From the NCBI GenBank assembly GCA_945903795.1, contig CAMDPE010000007.1, forward strand, positions 1 through 36,410: a stretch of 36,410 nt of DNA, in the 5' to 3' direction. Below the pieces are notes generated by a model, which made no database searches, was not told the DNA's origin, and was given only the letters and a program-made list of their open reading frames with translations. Positions within the stretch are counted from its first letter, which is position 1. Each line of letters starts with the position of its first letter. The DNA is from Lutibacter flavus. GTDB taxonomy: Bacteria > Bacteroidota > Bacteroidia > Flavobacteriales > Flavobacteriaceae. This document shows positions 1-8,874 of the stretch, in pieces. The position numbers and the translations under genes were made by a program.

Positions 1-78
1 AGTTTTTCTATTTACCCCATAATAGTTGAGTTTAATTCATTTTATTTGTTGTTTCAAAGAAGATAAAAATTTGTGAAA

Positions 79-162
79 ATGAAACGAGCATTACAACATT
101 TGACACACAACCGAATGATTAATAGTGAACAGCATCTTTTCCCACAAAAAAATAAAAATTAA
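79..162 (+). CDS. Putative small ORF (27 aa, MKRALQHLTHNRMINSEQHLFPQKNKN), tandem copy 1
   Basis: ATG at 79, TAA at 160-162; aligned in frame with the ORF at 167-244; below the length cutoff of the supplied ORF track. Confidence 0.4.
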   Translation: MKRALQHLTHNRMINSEQHLFPQKNKN

Positions 163-166
163 GCAG

Positions 167-244
167 ATGAAACGAGCATTACAAATTTTGATGTGCAATG
201 GAATGATTCATAGCGAACAGCATCTGCTCCCAATAAAAAAATAA
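167..244 (+). CDS. Putative small ORF (25 aa, MKRALQILMCNGMIHSEQHLLPIKK), tandem copy 2
   Basis: ATG at 167, TAA at 242-244; shares MKRALQ.L...N.MI.SEQHL.P with copy 1. Confidence 0.4.
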   Translation: MKRALQILMCNGMIHSEQHLLPIKK

Positions 245-255
245 AAATTAAGCAG

Positions 256-828
256 ATGAAACGTATTGCCATACTGGCCTCAGGATCCGGCACCAATGCT
301 GAAAACATCATCAACTATTTTAAAAACAGCGATGCGATTTCGGTGGATTTGGTATTGTCCAATAAAAAAGAAGCCAAAGTTTTAGAACGCGCCACCAGAT
401 TAAAAATACCAAACAGAAGTTTTGACAAAAATGATTTTGTGGAGACCGATGAAGTGTTAAATCTTTTGAAAGAAAATGCAGATTATGTAATTCTGGCGGG
501 ATTTTTATGGAAAATTCCTACAAAAATTATTGAAGCTTTTCCGAATAAAATCATCAATATTCATCCTGCTTTGTTGCCAAAATATGGCGGAAAGGGTATG
601 TACGGAATGCTTGTGCACAATGCCGTAGTTGAAAATAAGGAAAAACAAACCGGCATTACCATTCATTATGTGAATGAAAATTATGATGAAGGCGCCATTA
701 TTTTTCAGAAAAGTTTTGTGGTTTTGGAAAGCGATTCTGCAGATGACGTTGCCGAAAAAATTCATAAATTAGAATATGAATACTTTCCGACAGTGATTGA
801 AAAAGTGATTTTAGAAAATGGCCGATAA
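256..828 (+). CDS. purN: Phosphoribosylglycinamide formyltransferase
   Basis: MKRIAILASGSGTNAENII N-terminus; NIHPALLPKYGGKGMYG and TGITIHYVNENYDEGAII motifs of PurN. Confidence 0.95.
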   Translation: MKRIAILASGSGTNAENIINYFKNSDAISVDLVLSNKKEAKVLERATRLKIPNRSFDKNDFVETDEVLNLLKENADYVILAGFLWKIPTKIIEAFPNKIINIHPALLPKYGGKGMYGMLVHNAVVENKEKQTGITIHYVNENYDEGAIIFQKSFVVLESDSADDVAEKIHKLEYEYFPTVIEKVILENGR

Positions 829-1303
829 ACCCAAAGTACATATTTATACCGACGGCGCCTGCAGCGGAAATCCGGGTCCGGGCGGCTACGGAATTGTGAT
901 GGAATGGGTTGGTAAACGCTACCGAAAAGAGTTTTCTGAAGGCTATAAAAAAACCACCAACAACCGCATGGAATTGTTGGCGGTAATTGTTGCGCTTGAA
1001 AACATGAAAACCACAGATGTGGATATCACTATTTTTTCCGATTCAAAATATGTGGTGGATGCCGTTGAAAAAAAATGGCTGTTTGGCTGGTATAAAAAGC
1101 AATTTAAAGGCGTTAAAAATCCCGATTTGTGGAAACGATTTTTAGCCATCTACAATCCGAATAACACAAAATTTGAATGGGTAAAAGGGCACAACAACCA
1201 TATGCAAAATGAACGTTGTGATGTGTTGGCTGTTGAAGCTGCAAAAACGGGAAATCTTAAGGAAGATACTGGTTATATCAATCAGGAAAAACCTCTTTTT
1301 TAA
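818..1303 (+). CDS. rnhA: Ribonuclease HI
   Basis: IYTDGACSGNPGPGGYG, NNRMELLAVI, FSDSKYV, WVKGHNNHMQNERCD motifs; 11-bp overlap with purN. Confidence 0.95.
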   Translation: MADKPKVHIYTDGACSGNPGPGGYGIVMEWVGKRYRKEFSEGYKKTTNNRMELLAVIVALENMKTTDVDITIFSDSKYVVDAVEKKWLFGWYKKQFKGVKNPDLWKRFLAIYNPNNTKFEWVKGHNNHMQNERCDVLAVEAAKTGNLKEDTGYINQEKPLF

Positions 1304-1316
1304 TAAATTTCACCCT

Positions 1317-2078
1317 TCACAGAACTTTTCTGATTCCTATAAAAACGAATATCATAGCCGTATATCCAATAAAAAAAGGAATGATAAATGTTACCCATCC
1401 CAACACCAGCATTATGGAAATAATGAGCAACTGAAATCCCAGTCCGAAAGTGGAAACTGCTGTCATAAACAATTTGTGAAAAGGTTTGCTGCCTGTCGCT
1501 TTCTTGTCCAAAAAATAGATTGTTTTGTCGAAAACGCCGTAAAGTAACTTATAAAGCGCAAAAAGAAAATTCACATTTCGCTGATTTTCTCCTTCTAAAG
1601 CGATGGGTGTTTTATCTTCAAAAACGCGACTTGTGGTATCGCCATTAAACTTGTTTCTTAAAATAACGTAATAATAATTGTACAAAGTTCCCTGCAACTG
1701 AATGCCCACAAAAGCGAGCAAGGCATAAATTAAAAGAGAATCGGTGATGTGCCAAAGCGCCAAAAAAATGAAGAAATTTAAAATGATATCGGCAACTGAG
1801 TCAAAATAGCGTCCGGTATAAGAAGGTGTCTTTTTTATGCGCGCCAATTCTCCGTCGGCAGCATCCAGAACAGATTTTAAAATCAGAAAAAAAGCGGCTG
1901 CCCAATAATAACCATAAAGCATACAGGCAATGGCAATCAATCCCGAAATGATAAACAAAACAGTCACTTGAACAGGCGTAAATGAAGTTTTTTTGAGTGA
2001 ATTTGCAATGAGTCTTGCGGCGGGTCTTCCATAATCAGAAAGATCGATGAATTTGTGGTTTTTAGGTAATTTAGACAT
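1317..2078 (-). CDS. CDP-alcohol phosphatidyltransferase family protein
   Basis: DAADGELARIKKTPSYTGRYFDSVAD matches the DGx2ARx8Gx3Dx3D signature; multiple TM segments. Confidence 0.85.
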   Translation of the reverse strand: MSKLPKNHKFIDLSDYGRPAARLIANSLKKTSFTPVQVTVLFIISGLIAIACMLYGYYWAAAFFLILKSVLDAADGELARIKKTPSYTGRYFDSVADIILNFFIFLALWHITDSLLIYALLAFVGIQLQGTLYNYYYVILRNKFNGDTTSRVFEDKTPIALEGENQRNVNFLFALYKLLYGVFDKTIYFLDKKATGSKPFHKLFMTAVSTFGLGFQLLIISIMLVLGWVTFIIPFFIGYTAMIFVFIGIRKVL

Positions 2079-2231
2079 GTTGCTATTTTCTACTGAGCAT
2101 TTTTAATGACTTAGTTTCCTAAACTTTAAAACAGCACATTTTATGAGCGGCAAATATACGCTTTATTATTTTTTAACAGAAGAAGGACAGAAGGCCGAGT
2201 TATGGCTGTTTATAAAATTTTACATGAAGAT

Positions 2232-2648
2232 TTATTGTCTAGCTGTATCAAAGCTTTGCAGTTTGTTGAGCAATTCCTGAATGCTTACTGGTGCATTGTT
2301 GTGGTCAAATTCAAAAGCGTAAAGTTCGCCGTTTAGGTTAAGTTCAAACTCCCCTTTTATGGCTTTGTCCACCGCAAGATCATCGATGGAAATATTGCTT
2401 TTCAGCACATTAAAATCAATTTTTTTGACCATTTTAATTACTTCATTTAGTTGATTTTCAGTCAATTCAATTTGATGAGTTTCATTGTTTTCAGTAATTT
2501 CCAATAAATTGTTTTCCAGTTGAATGGCCAATTGAAAACCCCTTGTTTGTGCTGAATAATTAAGTGAAACAGCGTCTTTTATATCCTGGCTTTTGCAAGA
2601 AGTTATAGATACAAGCAGTAAAATTAAAGTCATTTTAAAAAGTTTCAT
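2232..2648 (-). CDS. Hypothetical lipoprotein
   Basis: ORF with lipobox-like LLVSITSCKS. Confidence 0.6.
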   Translation of the reverse strand: MKLFKMTLILLLVSITSCKSQDIKDAVSLNYSAQTRGFQLAIQLENNLLEITENNETHQIELTENQLNEVIKMVKKIDFNVLKSNISIDDLAVDKAIKGEFELNLNGELYAFEFDHNNAPVSIQELLNKLQSFDTARQ

Positions 2649-2680
2649 TTTCTTAGATTTAAAAATTAAAGTTATAAAAA

Positions 2681-2700
2681 AAGGTGCTGAAAAGCACCTT
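2681..2700 (-). terminator. Rho-independent terminator-like hairpin
   Basis: AAGGTGCT-GAAA-AGCACCTT perfect 8-bp stem flanked by A and T runs, downstream of the M43 gene. Confidence 0.8.
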
Positions 2701-2719
2701 TTTAATTTTTTAAAATTTA

Positions 2720-3754
2720 TTACTGCACGAAGCTTACTCTTGAACCGCCGACAGCAAAAATAGTTCGCATTCTGTCGTTTTGACCTTTTGTAAACACATT
2801 CATACAGGCATCGTCAGTATAATCCATATAGTTCATGGTCATATCAGCAGACTGACAATGAACAGTTGGATAAGTTGGACAACCATAATTTGCTCTGTCT
2901 GAAGACGGTGTGTCTAAAACAAAATCGTCTTGTCTGCATCCTCCATCACCCCAAATATGACGTAGGTTTAACCAGTGACCAACTTCGTGAGTTGCTGTTC
3001 TTCCTAAGCCATAAGCACCACTTGTAACTCCAAAATATTGCGGAGAAATTACGACACCATCTGTAGCAGCGTTACCGCCCGGAAATTGTGCATAACCTAA
3101 AATACCGCCACCAATGTTGCACACCCAAAAGTTTAAATAACCTGCTACAGGAGGATACTTTGTTTTTACTGAAGTATTCGTTCCCCAAGTTGCTGTTGCA
3201 TCAGCATATCTTTTAATATTTGTGCTATTTAAAGTGAAATTAATATTGGTATTGGCTGCGACACTTCTAAAAACTGAAGGAATATCCAAGTAATTAGTAT
3301 CATTAAAATCGTTGTTTAAAACTGTGATTTGTGAATTAATTTGAGCGTCACTAATGTTTTGTGCAGAATTGCTATAAATAACGTGCACATAAACAGGAAT
3401 AGTAACTGTCCCAGAATAAGGCGTTGGAGGAGGAGGTGTTGTGCCGCCACCCGGTTTTCCAGTGGCAGTAACTCCTTTATTGGCGATTAACGTTCTTGTA
3501 TGTTTTTCAATTTCATACATGCGTTGTTCCAATCCTGGATTTTCCTGTAATTGTCTGTTTAGCACTTGCATGCTGTGGCATTTGTCGCCATTGTTTGCGT
3601 CTTTTGTGCTTTTTGCAGAAACGTCATCGGAAGTGTACACATAAAAGTCGCTCATGTCAATAGCGGCTTCTTGGTTTGGAGTTACTTCATCATTATTTTG
3701 ACAAGCTACAATTGCCAACGCTAAAATAGCAAAAGAAAGAATTAGTTTTTTCAT
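2720..3754 (-). CDS. M43 (pappalysin/cytophagalysin)-type zinc metalloprotease, predicted lipoprotein
   Basis: HEVGHWLNLRHIWGD zinc motif, NYMDYTDD Met-turn, N-terminal lipobox LAIVACQN, proline-rich linker GGGTTPPPPTP. Confidence 0.9.
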   Translation of the reverse strand: MKKLILSFAILALAIVACQNNDEVTPNQEAAIDMSDFYVYTSDDVSAKSTKDANNGDKCHSMQVLNRQLQENPGLEQRMYEIEKHTRTLIANKGVTATGKPGGGTTPPPPTPYSGTVTIPVYVHVIYSNSAQNISDAQINSQITVLNNDFNDTNYLDIPSVFRSVAANTNINFTLNSTNIKRYADATATWGTNTSVKTKYPPVAGYLNFWVCNIGGGILGYAQFPGGNAATDGVVISPQYFGVTSGAYGLGRTATHEVGHWLNLRHIWGDGGCRQDDFVLDTPSSDRANYGCPTYPTVHCQSADMTMNYMDYTDDACMNVFTKGQNDRMRTIFAVGGSRVSFVQ

Positions 3755-3927
3755 GGTTAATTAGTTTAAGTTTCATTAATAAAAATGGGTAAATCTTAAA
3801 TTAAAGATGTGCCAATTTATCAATAAAAAGCTAAAAAACAAATAAAAGCTAAAAAATATTGTTAAATAAATGATTGACCAATAAAGTTCTGCAATCTATT
3901 TTCACAAATTCATATATTGTTAAATAC

Positions 3928-5142
3928 TTAAGAAAGCATTGTTTTTGCCTTTAACAATGCGCTGTAAAGCACATCAACTTCTTCAAAAGTGTTGTAAAAT
4001 GAAAAAGAGGCACGAACCGTTCCCGGAATTTTATAAAAATCCATAATAGGTTGTGCACAATGGTGGCCTGTTCTAACTTCTACGCCCAATTTATCTATGA
4101 TGGTGCCAATATCATACGGGTGAATTTCTCCAATATTGAATGAAATTACGGAAGTTTTATGTTCAGAAGTTCCGTAAATTTTTAACCCTTCAATTTGTGA
4201 AAGTTTTTCAGTGGCATACTTTAAAAGGGCAGTTTCATATTCGGCAATGTTGTCAAATCCTATATTGTTTAAATAATCGATGGCCGTTCCAAAAGCAATA
4301 ACACCGGCAATATTTGGTGTTCCTGCTTCAAATTTATGAGGCAAATCGGCATACGTGGTTTTTTCAAAAGTCACTTCTTTGATCATTTCTCCGCCGCCTT
4401 GATACGGTGGCAGTTTGTTGAGCCATACTTCTTTGCCATATAAAATACCAACTCCGGTAGGCCCACATAATTTATGGGCAGAAGCCACATAAAAATCAAC
4501 ATCCAATGCTTGCACATCGGGTTTGATGTGCGGACAAGATTGTGCGCCGTCGATTAAAACCGCTGCGCCAAATTGGTGCGCTTTATCAATAATTTCTTTA
4601 ATCGGGTTGATGGTTCCCAGCGCATTTGAAACGTGGTTTACAAATACCAGTTTTGTTTTATTCGAAAGCAGTTTGTCGTATTCATTCATCAACAATTCTC
4701 CTTCTTGGTTCATAGGAATCACTTTTAAAATGGCTCCGGTGCGTTCGCATAACATTTGCCAGGGAACAATGTTTGAATGGTGTTCCATAGCCGATACGAT
4801 GAGTTCATCATCTTTTTGCAACAACGAAGTAAAACCGGTGGCCACAATATTGATACTGTGCGTTGTGCCTGCAGTAAAAATAATTTCATAACTTTTTTTG
4901 GCATTGAAATGCTGTTGTAATTTTATTCTGGATTGTTCAAAAGCATCGGTCGCCAATTGACTTAGCGTATGAACGCCTCTATGAATATTTGCATTGATGG
5001 TGGTATAGTAATTTACAATGCTGTCTATAACAACTTGAGGTTTTTGGCTGGTTGCGGCATTGTCCAAATAAACCAATGGTTTTCCGTTTATTTGCTGATT
5101 TAAAATAGGAAAATCGGCCCTGATTTTTTCAATATCTAACAT
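3928..5142 (-). CDS. sufS: Cysteine desulfurase, SufS type
   Basis: YLDNAATSQKP, VASAHKLCGPTGVGILYG, RTGHHCAQP group II motif. Confidence 0.95.
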   Translation of the reverse strand: MLDIEKIRADFPILNQQINGKPLVYLDNAATSQKPQVVIDSIVNYYTTINANIHRGVHTLSQLATDAFEQSRIKLQQHFNAKKSYEIIFTAGTTHSINIVATGFTSLLQKDDELIVSAMEHHSNIVPWQMLCERTGAILKVIPMNQEGELLMNEYDKLLSNKTKLVFVNHVSNALGTINPIKEIIDKAHQFGAAVLIDGAQSCPHIKPDVQALDVDFYVASAHKLCGPTGVGILYGKEVWLNKLPPYQGGGEMIKEVTFEKTTYADLPHKFEAGTPNIAGVIAFGTAIDYLNNIGFDNIAEYETALLKYATEKLSQIEGLKIYGTSEHKTSVISFNIGEIHPYDIGTIIDKLGVEVRTGHHCAQPIMDFYKIPGTVRASFSFYNTFEEVDVLYSALLKAKTMLS

Positions 5143-5230
5143 GTTCTTTTTTTAGAATGATTCTAAATACAAAATTACAAAATATTAATGCCTTTTGAAT
5201 AATTGAGTTGATTTATTTGATTTTGCTTTA

Positions 5231-5308
5231 AGGATAGAGCGGTCTGTTTGAGCACTCCCGTTTTTTCGGGATGCGAGTAGCGAAAGCCTGACCCGCAGGG
5301 GAACGCCC
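5231..5308. repeat. Structured intergenic REP-like element
   Basis: GCACTCCCG-TTTTTT-CGGGATGC hairpin followed by GAGTAGCGAAAGCCTGACCCGCAGGGGAACGCCC; GC-rich island in AT-rich intergenic DNA. Confidence 0.55.
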
Positions 5309-5328
5309 AAAACAAAACATCATAAAGA

Positions 5329-6168
5329 TTAAAAATTACATAATTTATGCACTTCGGCCAAAACCAATGCTTTTTGCTTTTCCGAAAAATCTAAATAATC
5401 AAGTGAGTTCGGATTTTTAGAGAGTTCTTTTACCAAAATAATGTCTTTTTCCATCAGCTGAGTTTTTTCCTTTTTTGTTAAGGTAGTTAGGGTGGTTATG
5501 GGATATAAGCCATATTTATCAACATTGTTTTTTAATCCGTTATTTGGCGGATAGTCCCAGCTTAACAGCGTTAAGTCAACACACTTTGCATAATCTACTG
5601 CATCTTTGGTAAAACGCGTATTGGTGGCCAACCAACCTTGTTTTAAATGGGTGGTTTTTCCTGAATTGTTCCAAACTTTTTGAACATCCAAAAATCGGGA
5701 ATTGATATATAGCGGAATTCTTACATTACTAACTGCGGAAGGATCTGTATGAAATTTGCATTCAACGGTATAAACATTGCCGTCTTTTTCAGCCAAAACA
5801 TCTATTTCATGGGTGATGCAGGCTCCTTTTAATATTTCACCAATCTTGGTTTTGTATCCTTTTTCCTTCAGCAGTGCGCTGATTAATCTTTCAAATGGGA
5901 AACCGGTTGGACCCAAGTCGAAAATCGCTCTTTTTAAACTGTATTTGGAAGCAGATACACGGTTGTATTTTTTAAGTAAACTAAAGGCTTTTCTATAAAT
6001 TAAGTTTGATGAAATTCCGTCAAAAAGTTCGGGTTGTATGGCTTCCACAATTTTTTCGATATCCTCGCTCGTTGCGCCGCTATTTTGAAGTGACCTTGAA
6101 AGTTTTGGGATTGAAAACGGTTCTAAATCGCCAGAAATTTTTTTAACTACGACTATTTTATTGTCCAT
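5329..6168 (-). CDS. ATP-cone domain protein fused to Mrr-like PD-(D/E)XK nuclease
   Basis: N-terminal ATP-cone-like VVVKKISGDLEPFSIPKLSRSL; C-terminal HEIDVLAEKDGNVYTVECKFH nuclease motif (D...ExK). Confidence 0.75.
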   Translation of the reverse strand: MDNKIVVVKKISGDLEPFSIPKLSRSLQNSGATSEDIEKIVEAIQPELFDGISSNLIYRKAFSLLKKYNRVSASKYSLKRAIFDLGPTGFPFERLISALLKEKGYKTKIGEILKGACITHEIDVLAEKDGNVYTVECKFHTDPSAVSNVRIPLYINSRFLDVQKVWNNSGKTTHLKQGWLATNTRFTKDAVDYAKCVDLTLLSWDYPPNNGLKNNVDKYGLYPITTLTTLTKKEKTQLMEKDIILVKELSKNPNSLDYLDFSEKQKALVLAEVHKLCNF

Positions 6169-6221
6169 ATTTTTTATTTTACCAAATCAAATTTAGGATA
6201 AAAATAGTTAGTAGGTTCTAT

Positions 6222-7121
6222 TTAGAATCTTAAAACTTCTGTCATTAAACCAAAACGAATGGTGTCAATTTGATGATTGAAGTAAATATTGTAATAGTCC
6301 GCACCGTGATAAAACTGAACAAATAACCCAATATCTTCTAAAAATTTTGGATGGTAATAAAAAGTCAGGCTGGCATTTAACCGTTTTAAATCAAAGGTTT
6401 CCTGATTATTTACATTATCTAACATCAAGGTAGTTTCTGCCTTTAAAGAGAAATTTGACTTTTGGCTTTTGTTAAAATCACCATCCATTGGGAGTTTATA
6501 GGCTAAAAAAGTATTGTGCCAGCGCAATCCGCTATATTTTCCCCTCATTTCATCAAGCATCCAGCTTTTTGGATGGACTTCAAAAGAACTTTTAAAAAAC
6601 TTGAAAGTATTTAATTGATTGCTGTAAGATGATTTGATAAGGCCTAATTCAAAAAAATTGGTGGCAAAATTACCAGATATCAAGTTTATGTTACCATCTT
6701 CATTATAGAAGTTTCCATCCTGGCCGTTTGAATGGTGCGCAAATCGACCGAACAAAGTGAGTTTCTTTGAGGCTTGTTTGTTCCCTGTTAAAAAATAAAA
6801 TGTTATTTGTGGTATATAGCTCGGCGTTCTTATAGGATTTGATGGTTCATCATACATCCTGATAATAATTTGGCCTGTAAGGACACCCATTAATCTGGAA
6901 TCCTTGCGTTCCCGAATTTTAAAGCTAGGACTTACATTTGCTTCAAACATAAGCGGTTCTATATTTCCAAAATCAAACGGAAACGTTACGTAGCTATCGC
7001 CTTGATTGATCTGTGCCATTTTATCCAGATCTAGGATTGATGTGGCTTCTTCATTCGTTTGCGCCAGCGCAAGGTTAGCAACAAAACCAATGAGAAAGAG
7101 TAGGCGGCTATCAAGTTTCAT
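6222..7121 (-). CDS. Predicted outer-membrane beta-barrel protein, possibly OMPLA (phospholipase A)-like
   Basis: Signal peptide, alternating amphipathic strands, FAHHSNGQDG motif resembling the HxSNG of OMPLA, C-terminal F. Confidence 0.5.
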   Translation of the reverse strand: MKLDSRLLFLIGFVANLALAQTNEEATSILDLDKMAQINQGDSYVTFPFDFGNIEPLMFEANVSPSFKIRERKDSRLMGVLTGQIIIRMYDEPSNPIRTPSYIPQITFYFLTGNKQASKKLTLFGRFAHHSNGQDGNFYNEDGNINLISGNFATNFFELGLIKSSYSNQLNTFKFFKSSFEVHPKSWMLDEMRGKYSGLRWHNTFLAYKLPMDGDFNKSQKSNFSLKAETTLMLDNVNNQETFDLKRLNASLTFYYHPKFLEDIGLFVQFYHGADYYNIYFNHQIDTIRFGLMTEVLRF

Positions 7122-7603
7122 TACAGATAAATTACTTTTACCACTTTTTCCATATCAGATTTTACTAAAAAACTCGCTTTAGAAAAGTTAGGGCGATTTG
7201 ACATTCCGATGGATTCATAATTTGAAAATCCGATGCCCTCACTTGGCATTGGCAGAAGGAATTTCTTGTCTATTTTTCCGTTTTTGTTTTCATCGTGTAA
7301 AATATTTACGGCATAACTCCCTTCAGGTAAATTTGTAAAGGTAAAAGTAGCAGTTCCATTTTTATCAATTTTCGAAATACCTTTTTTAAAATAATTCTTA
7401 TATTTTTCATCAGGAATGGAGCCGTCTTTATTGTATAACGCAAATAGGATTTCTCCTTTAGTATTCCTGAATCCTTCTGATTTTACTTTTAAGGAGTGGG
7501 TTTCTTCAGGAGTTGTTTCACTAAAGGAAAGTATTGTAAAAGTCAGTAATAACAGGGCTGTTTTTTTAATCATTTTTTTATTATTGAATTCATTAATAGA
7601 CAA
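7121..7603 (-). CDS. DUF2141 family secreted protein
   Basis: HDENKNGKIDKKFLLPMPSEGIGFSNY; stop overlaps the next start (TAATG); probable start MIKKTALL at residue 11 (about 7573). Confidence 0.8.
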   Translation of the reverse strand: MSINEFNNKKMIKKTALLLLTFTILSFSETTPEETHSLKVKSEGFRNTKGEILFALYNKDGSIPDEKYKNYFKKGISKIDKNGTATFTFTNLPEGSYAVNILHDENKNGKIDKKFLLPMPSEGIGFSNYESIGMSNRPNFSKASFLVKSDMEKVVKVIYL

Positions 7604-7734
7604 ACAAATAGCAGAGAATGCTTATAAAATTTGCTCAAACCACTATAAAAATATTATTGCCTTCTTTTACGCCTATGCCTAACAAATCAAAGATTCGTCT
7701 TTAGACAGTACATATTTTTCTTAAGTATTTAAAT

Positions 7735-8856
7735 TTAAGTCGTTTTTTGATAACTCCAAACGGCCAGGCCATTCATAATAACGGCATAAATTAAGGTTTT
7801 GGTCAGTTGAGGCAAAATATCATTAAAATGGGCACCTTTTAGCATCACCATTCGGGTCACTTGCACAAAATATTTAACCGGATTAAACTCTGTTAAATAT
7901 TGTGCCCACATCGGCATACTTTCAATGGGCGTAAAAAGTCCGCTCATCAATATAAAAATAACCACAAAAAACCAGGAAATAAACATCGCCTGTTGCTGGG
8001 TGTCGGTAAAATTGGAAATAAACAATCCCATTCCCAACACCACCAACAAATAAAATGCCGTGTAAAAATAGATGAGTCCAAGGCTTCCTATAATTGGGAC
8101 ATCAAAAACAACTTTTGCAATGATTAATCCGACTGTTAACAAAACAAATCCCAATATCCAAAATGGAAATAATTTGCCGATGATAAACTGGTTTTTTTTT
8201 ATGGGCGTTACGTTCATTTGTTCCAAGGTCCCAATTTCTTTTTCACGAACAATATTCATTCCCGATAAAAACAGCGTTATCATCGTAACCAGCAAAACCA
8301 ATATTCCCGGCACCATAAATGTTTTATAATTTAGGGTTTTATTGTACCAAAACGAAGGAATTGTCACAATATCCTTTGGTGCATTTGCCATATCTGTGGA
8401 AGAAGACAAGGCAACTTTGGCTTTTTTGTTAAAATCCTGCACAATTTGGTTGATGTATACATTTTCAACGCCAGCCGCAGCGCCGTCAATGGCATTGATG
8501 GCAACAGAAATATCAGTGTTTTTTTGTTTCAATAAATCACGTTCAAAATAGCGGGGAATCTCGAAAATAACATCAATCTTGTCTTTGGCCATCTCGGCAT
8601 ACGCTGCTTTTTTTGAAGAAAATTCCGCAACAACATTAAAGTAAGTTGATGCATCAAACTTCTCGATTAATGCTCTTGAAAAAGAGGTTTTGTCGTGATC
8701 TATATAAGAGAATTTTATGTTTTTAATTTCAAATGTTGCGGCATTAGACAAAATCACCAACTGTAAAATTGGCAACACAAAAATAATGGGAAGCATTCCT
8801 TTATTTCTAAAAATTTGCCTGAATTCCTTCTGAACGATAAATAGAATTGTTTTCAT
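7735..8856 (-). CDS. ABC-2 type efflux permease (YbhR/YbhS-like)
   Basis: QKEFRQIFRNKGMLPIIFVLPILQ, NIVREKEIGTLEQMNVTPI, C-terminal TM bundle. Confidence 0.88.
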   Translation of the reverse strand: MKTILFIVQKEFRQIFRNKGMLPIIFVLPILQLVILSNAATFEIKNIKFSYIDHDKTSFSRALIEKFDASTYFNVVAEFSSKKAAYAEMAKDKIDVIFEIPRYFERDLLKQKNTDISVAINAIDGAAAGVENVYINQIVQDFNKKAKVALSSSTDMANAPKDIVTIPSFWYNKTLNYKTFMVPGILVLLVTMITLFLSGMNIVREKEIGTLEQMNVTPIKKNQFIIGKLFPFWILGFVLLTVGLIIAKVVFDVPIIGSLGLIYFYTAFYLLVVLGMGLFISNFTDTQQQAMFISWFFVVIFILMSGLFTPIESMPMWAQYLTEFNPVKYFVQVTRMVMLKGAHFNDILPQLTKTLIYAVIMNGLAVWSYQKTT

Positions 8857-8874
8857 TTTTTTATTTTTAACTAT

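Larger units (their letters stand above)
79..264 (+). repeat. Diverged tandem repeat with period about 88-89 bp; third junction is the purN start
   Basis: ATGAAACG at 79, 167 and 256; TAAAAATTAAGCAG precedes the second and third ATG. Confidence 0.85.

Noticed and set aside
4523-4891. 122-aa plus-strand ORF antisense to sufS
   Set aside because: Overlaps a clear sufS on the opposite strand; no recognisable domain
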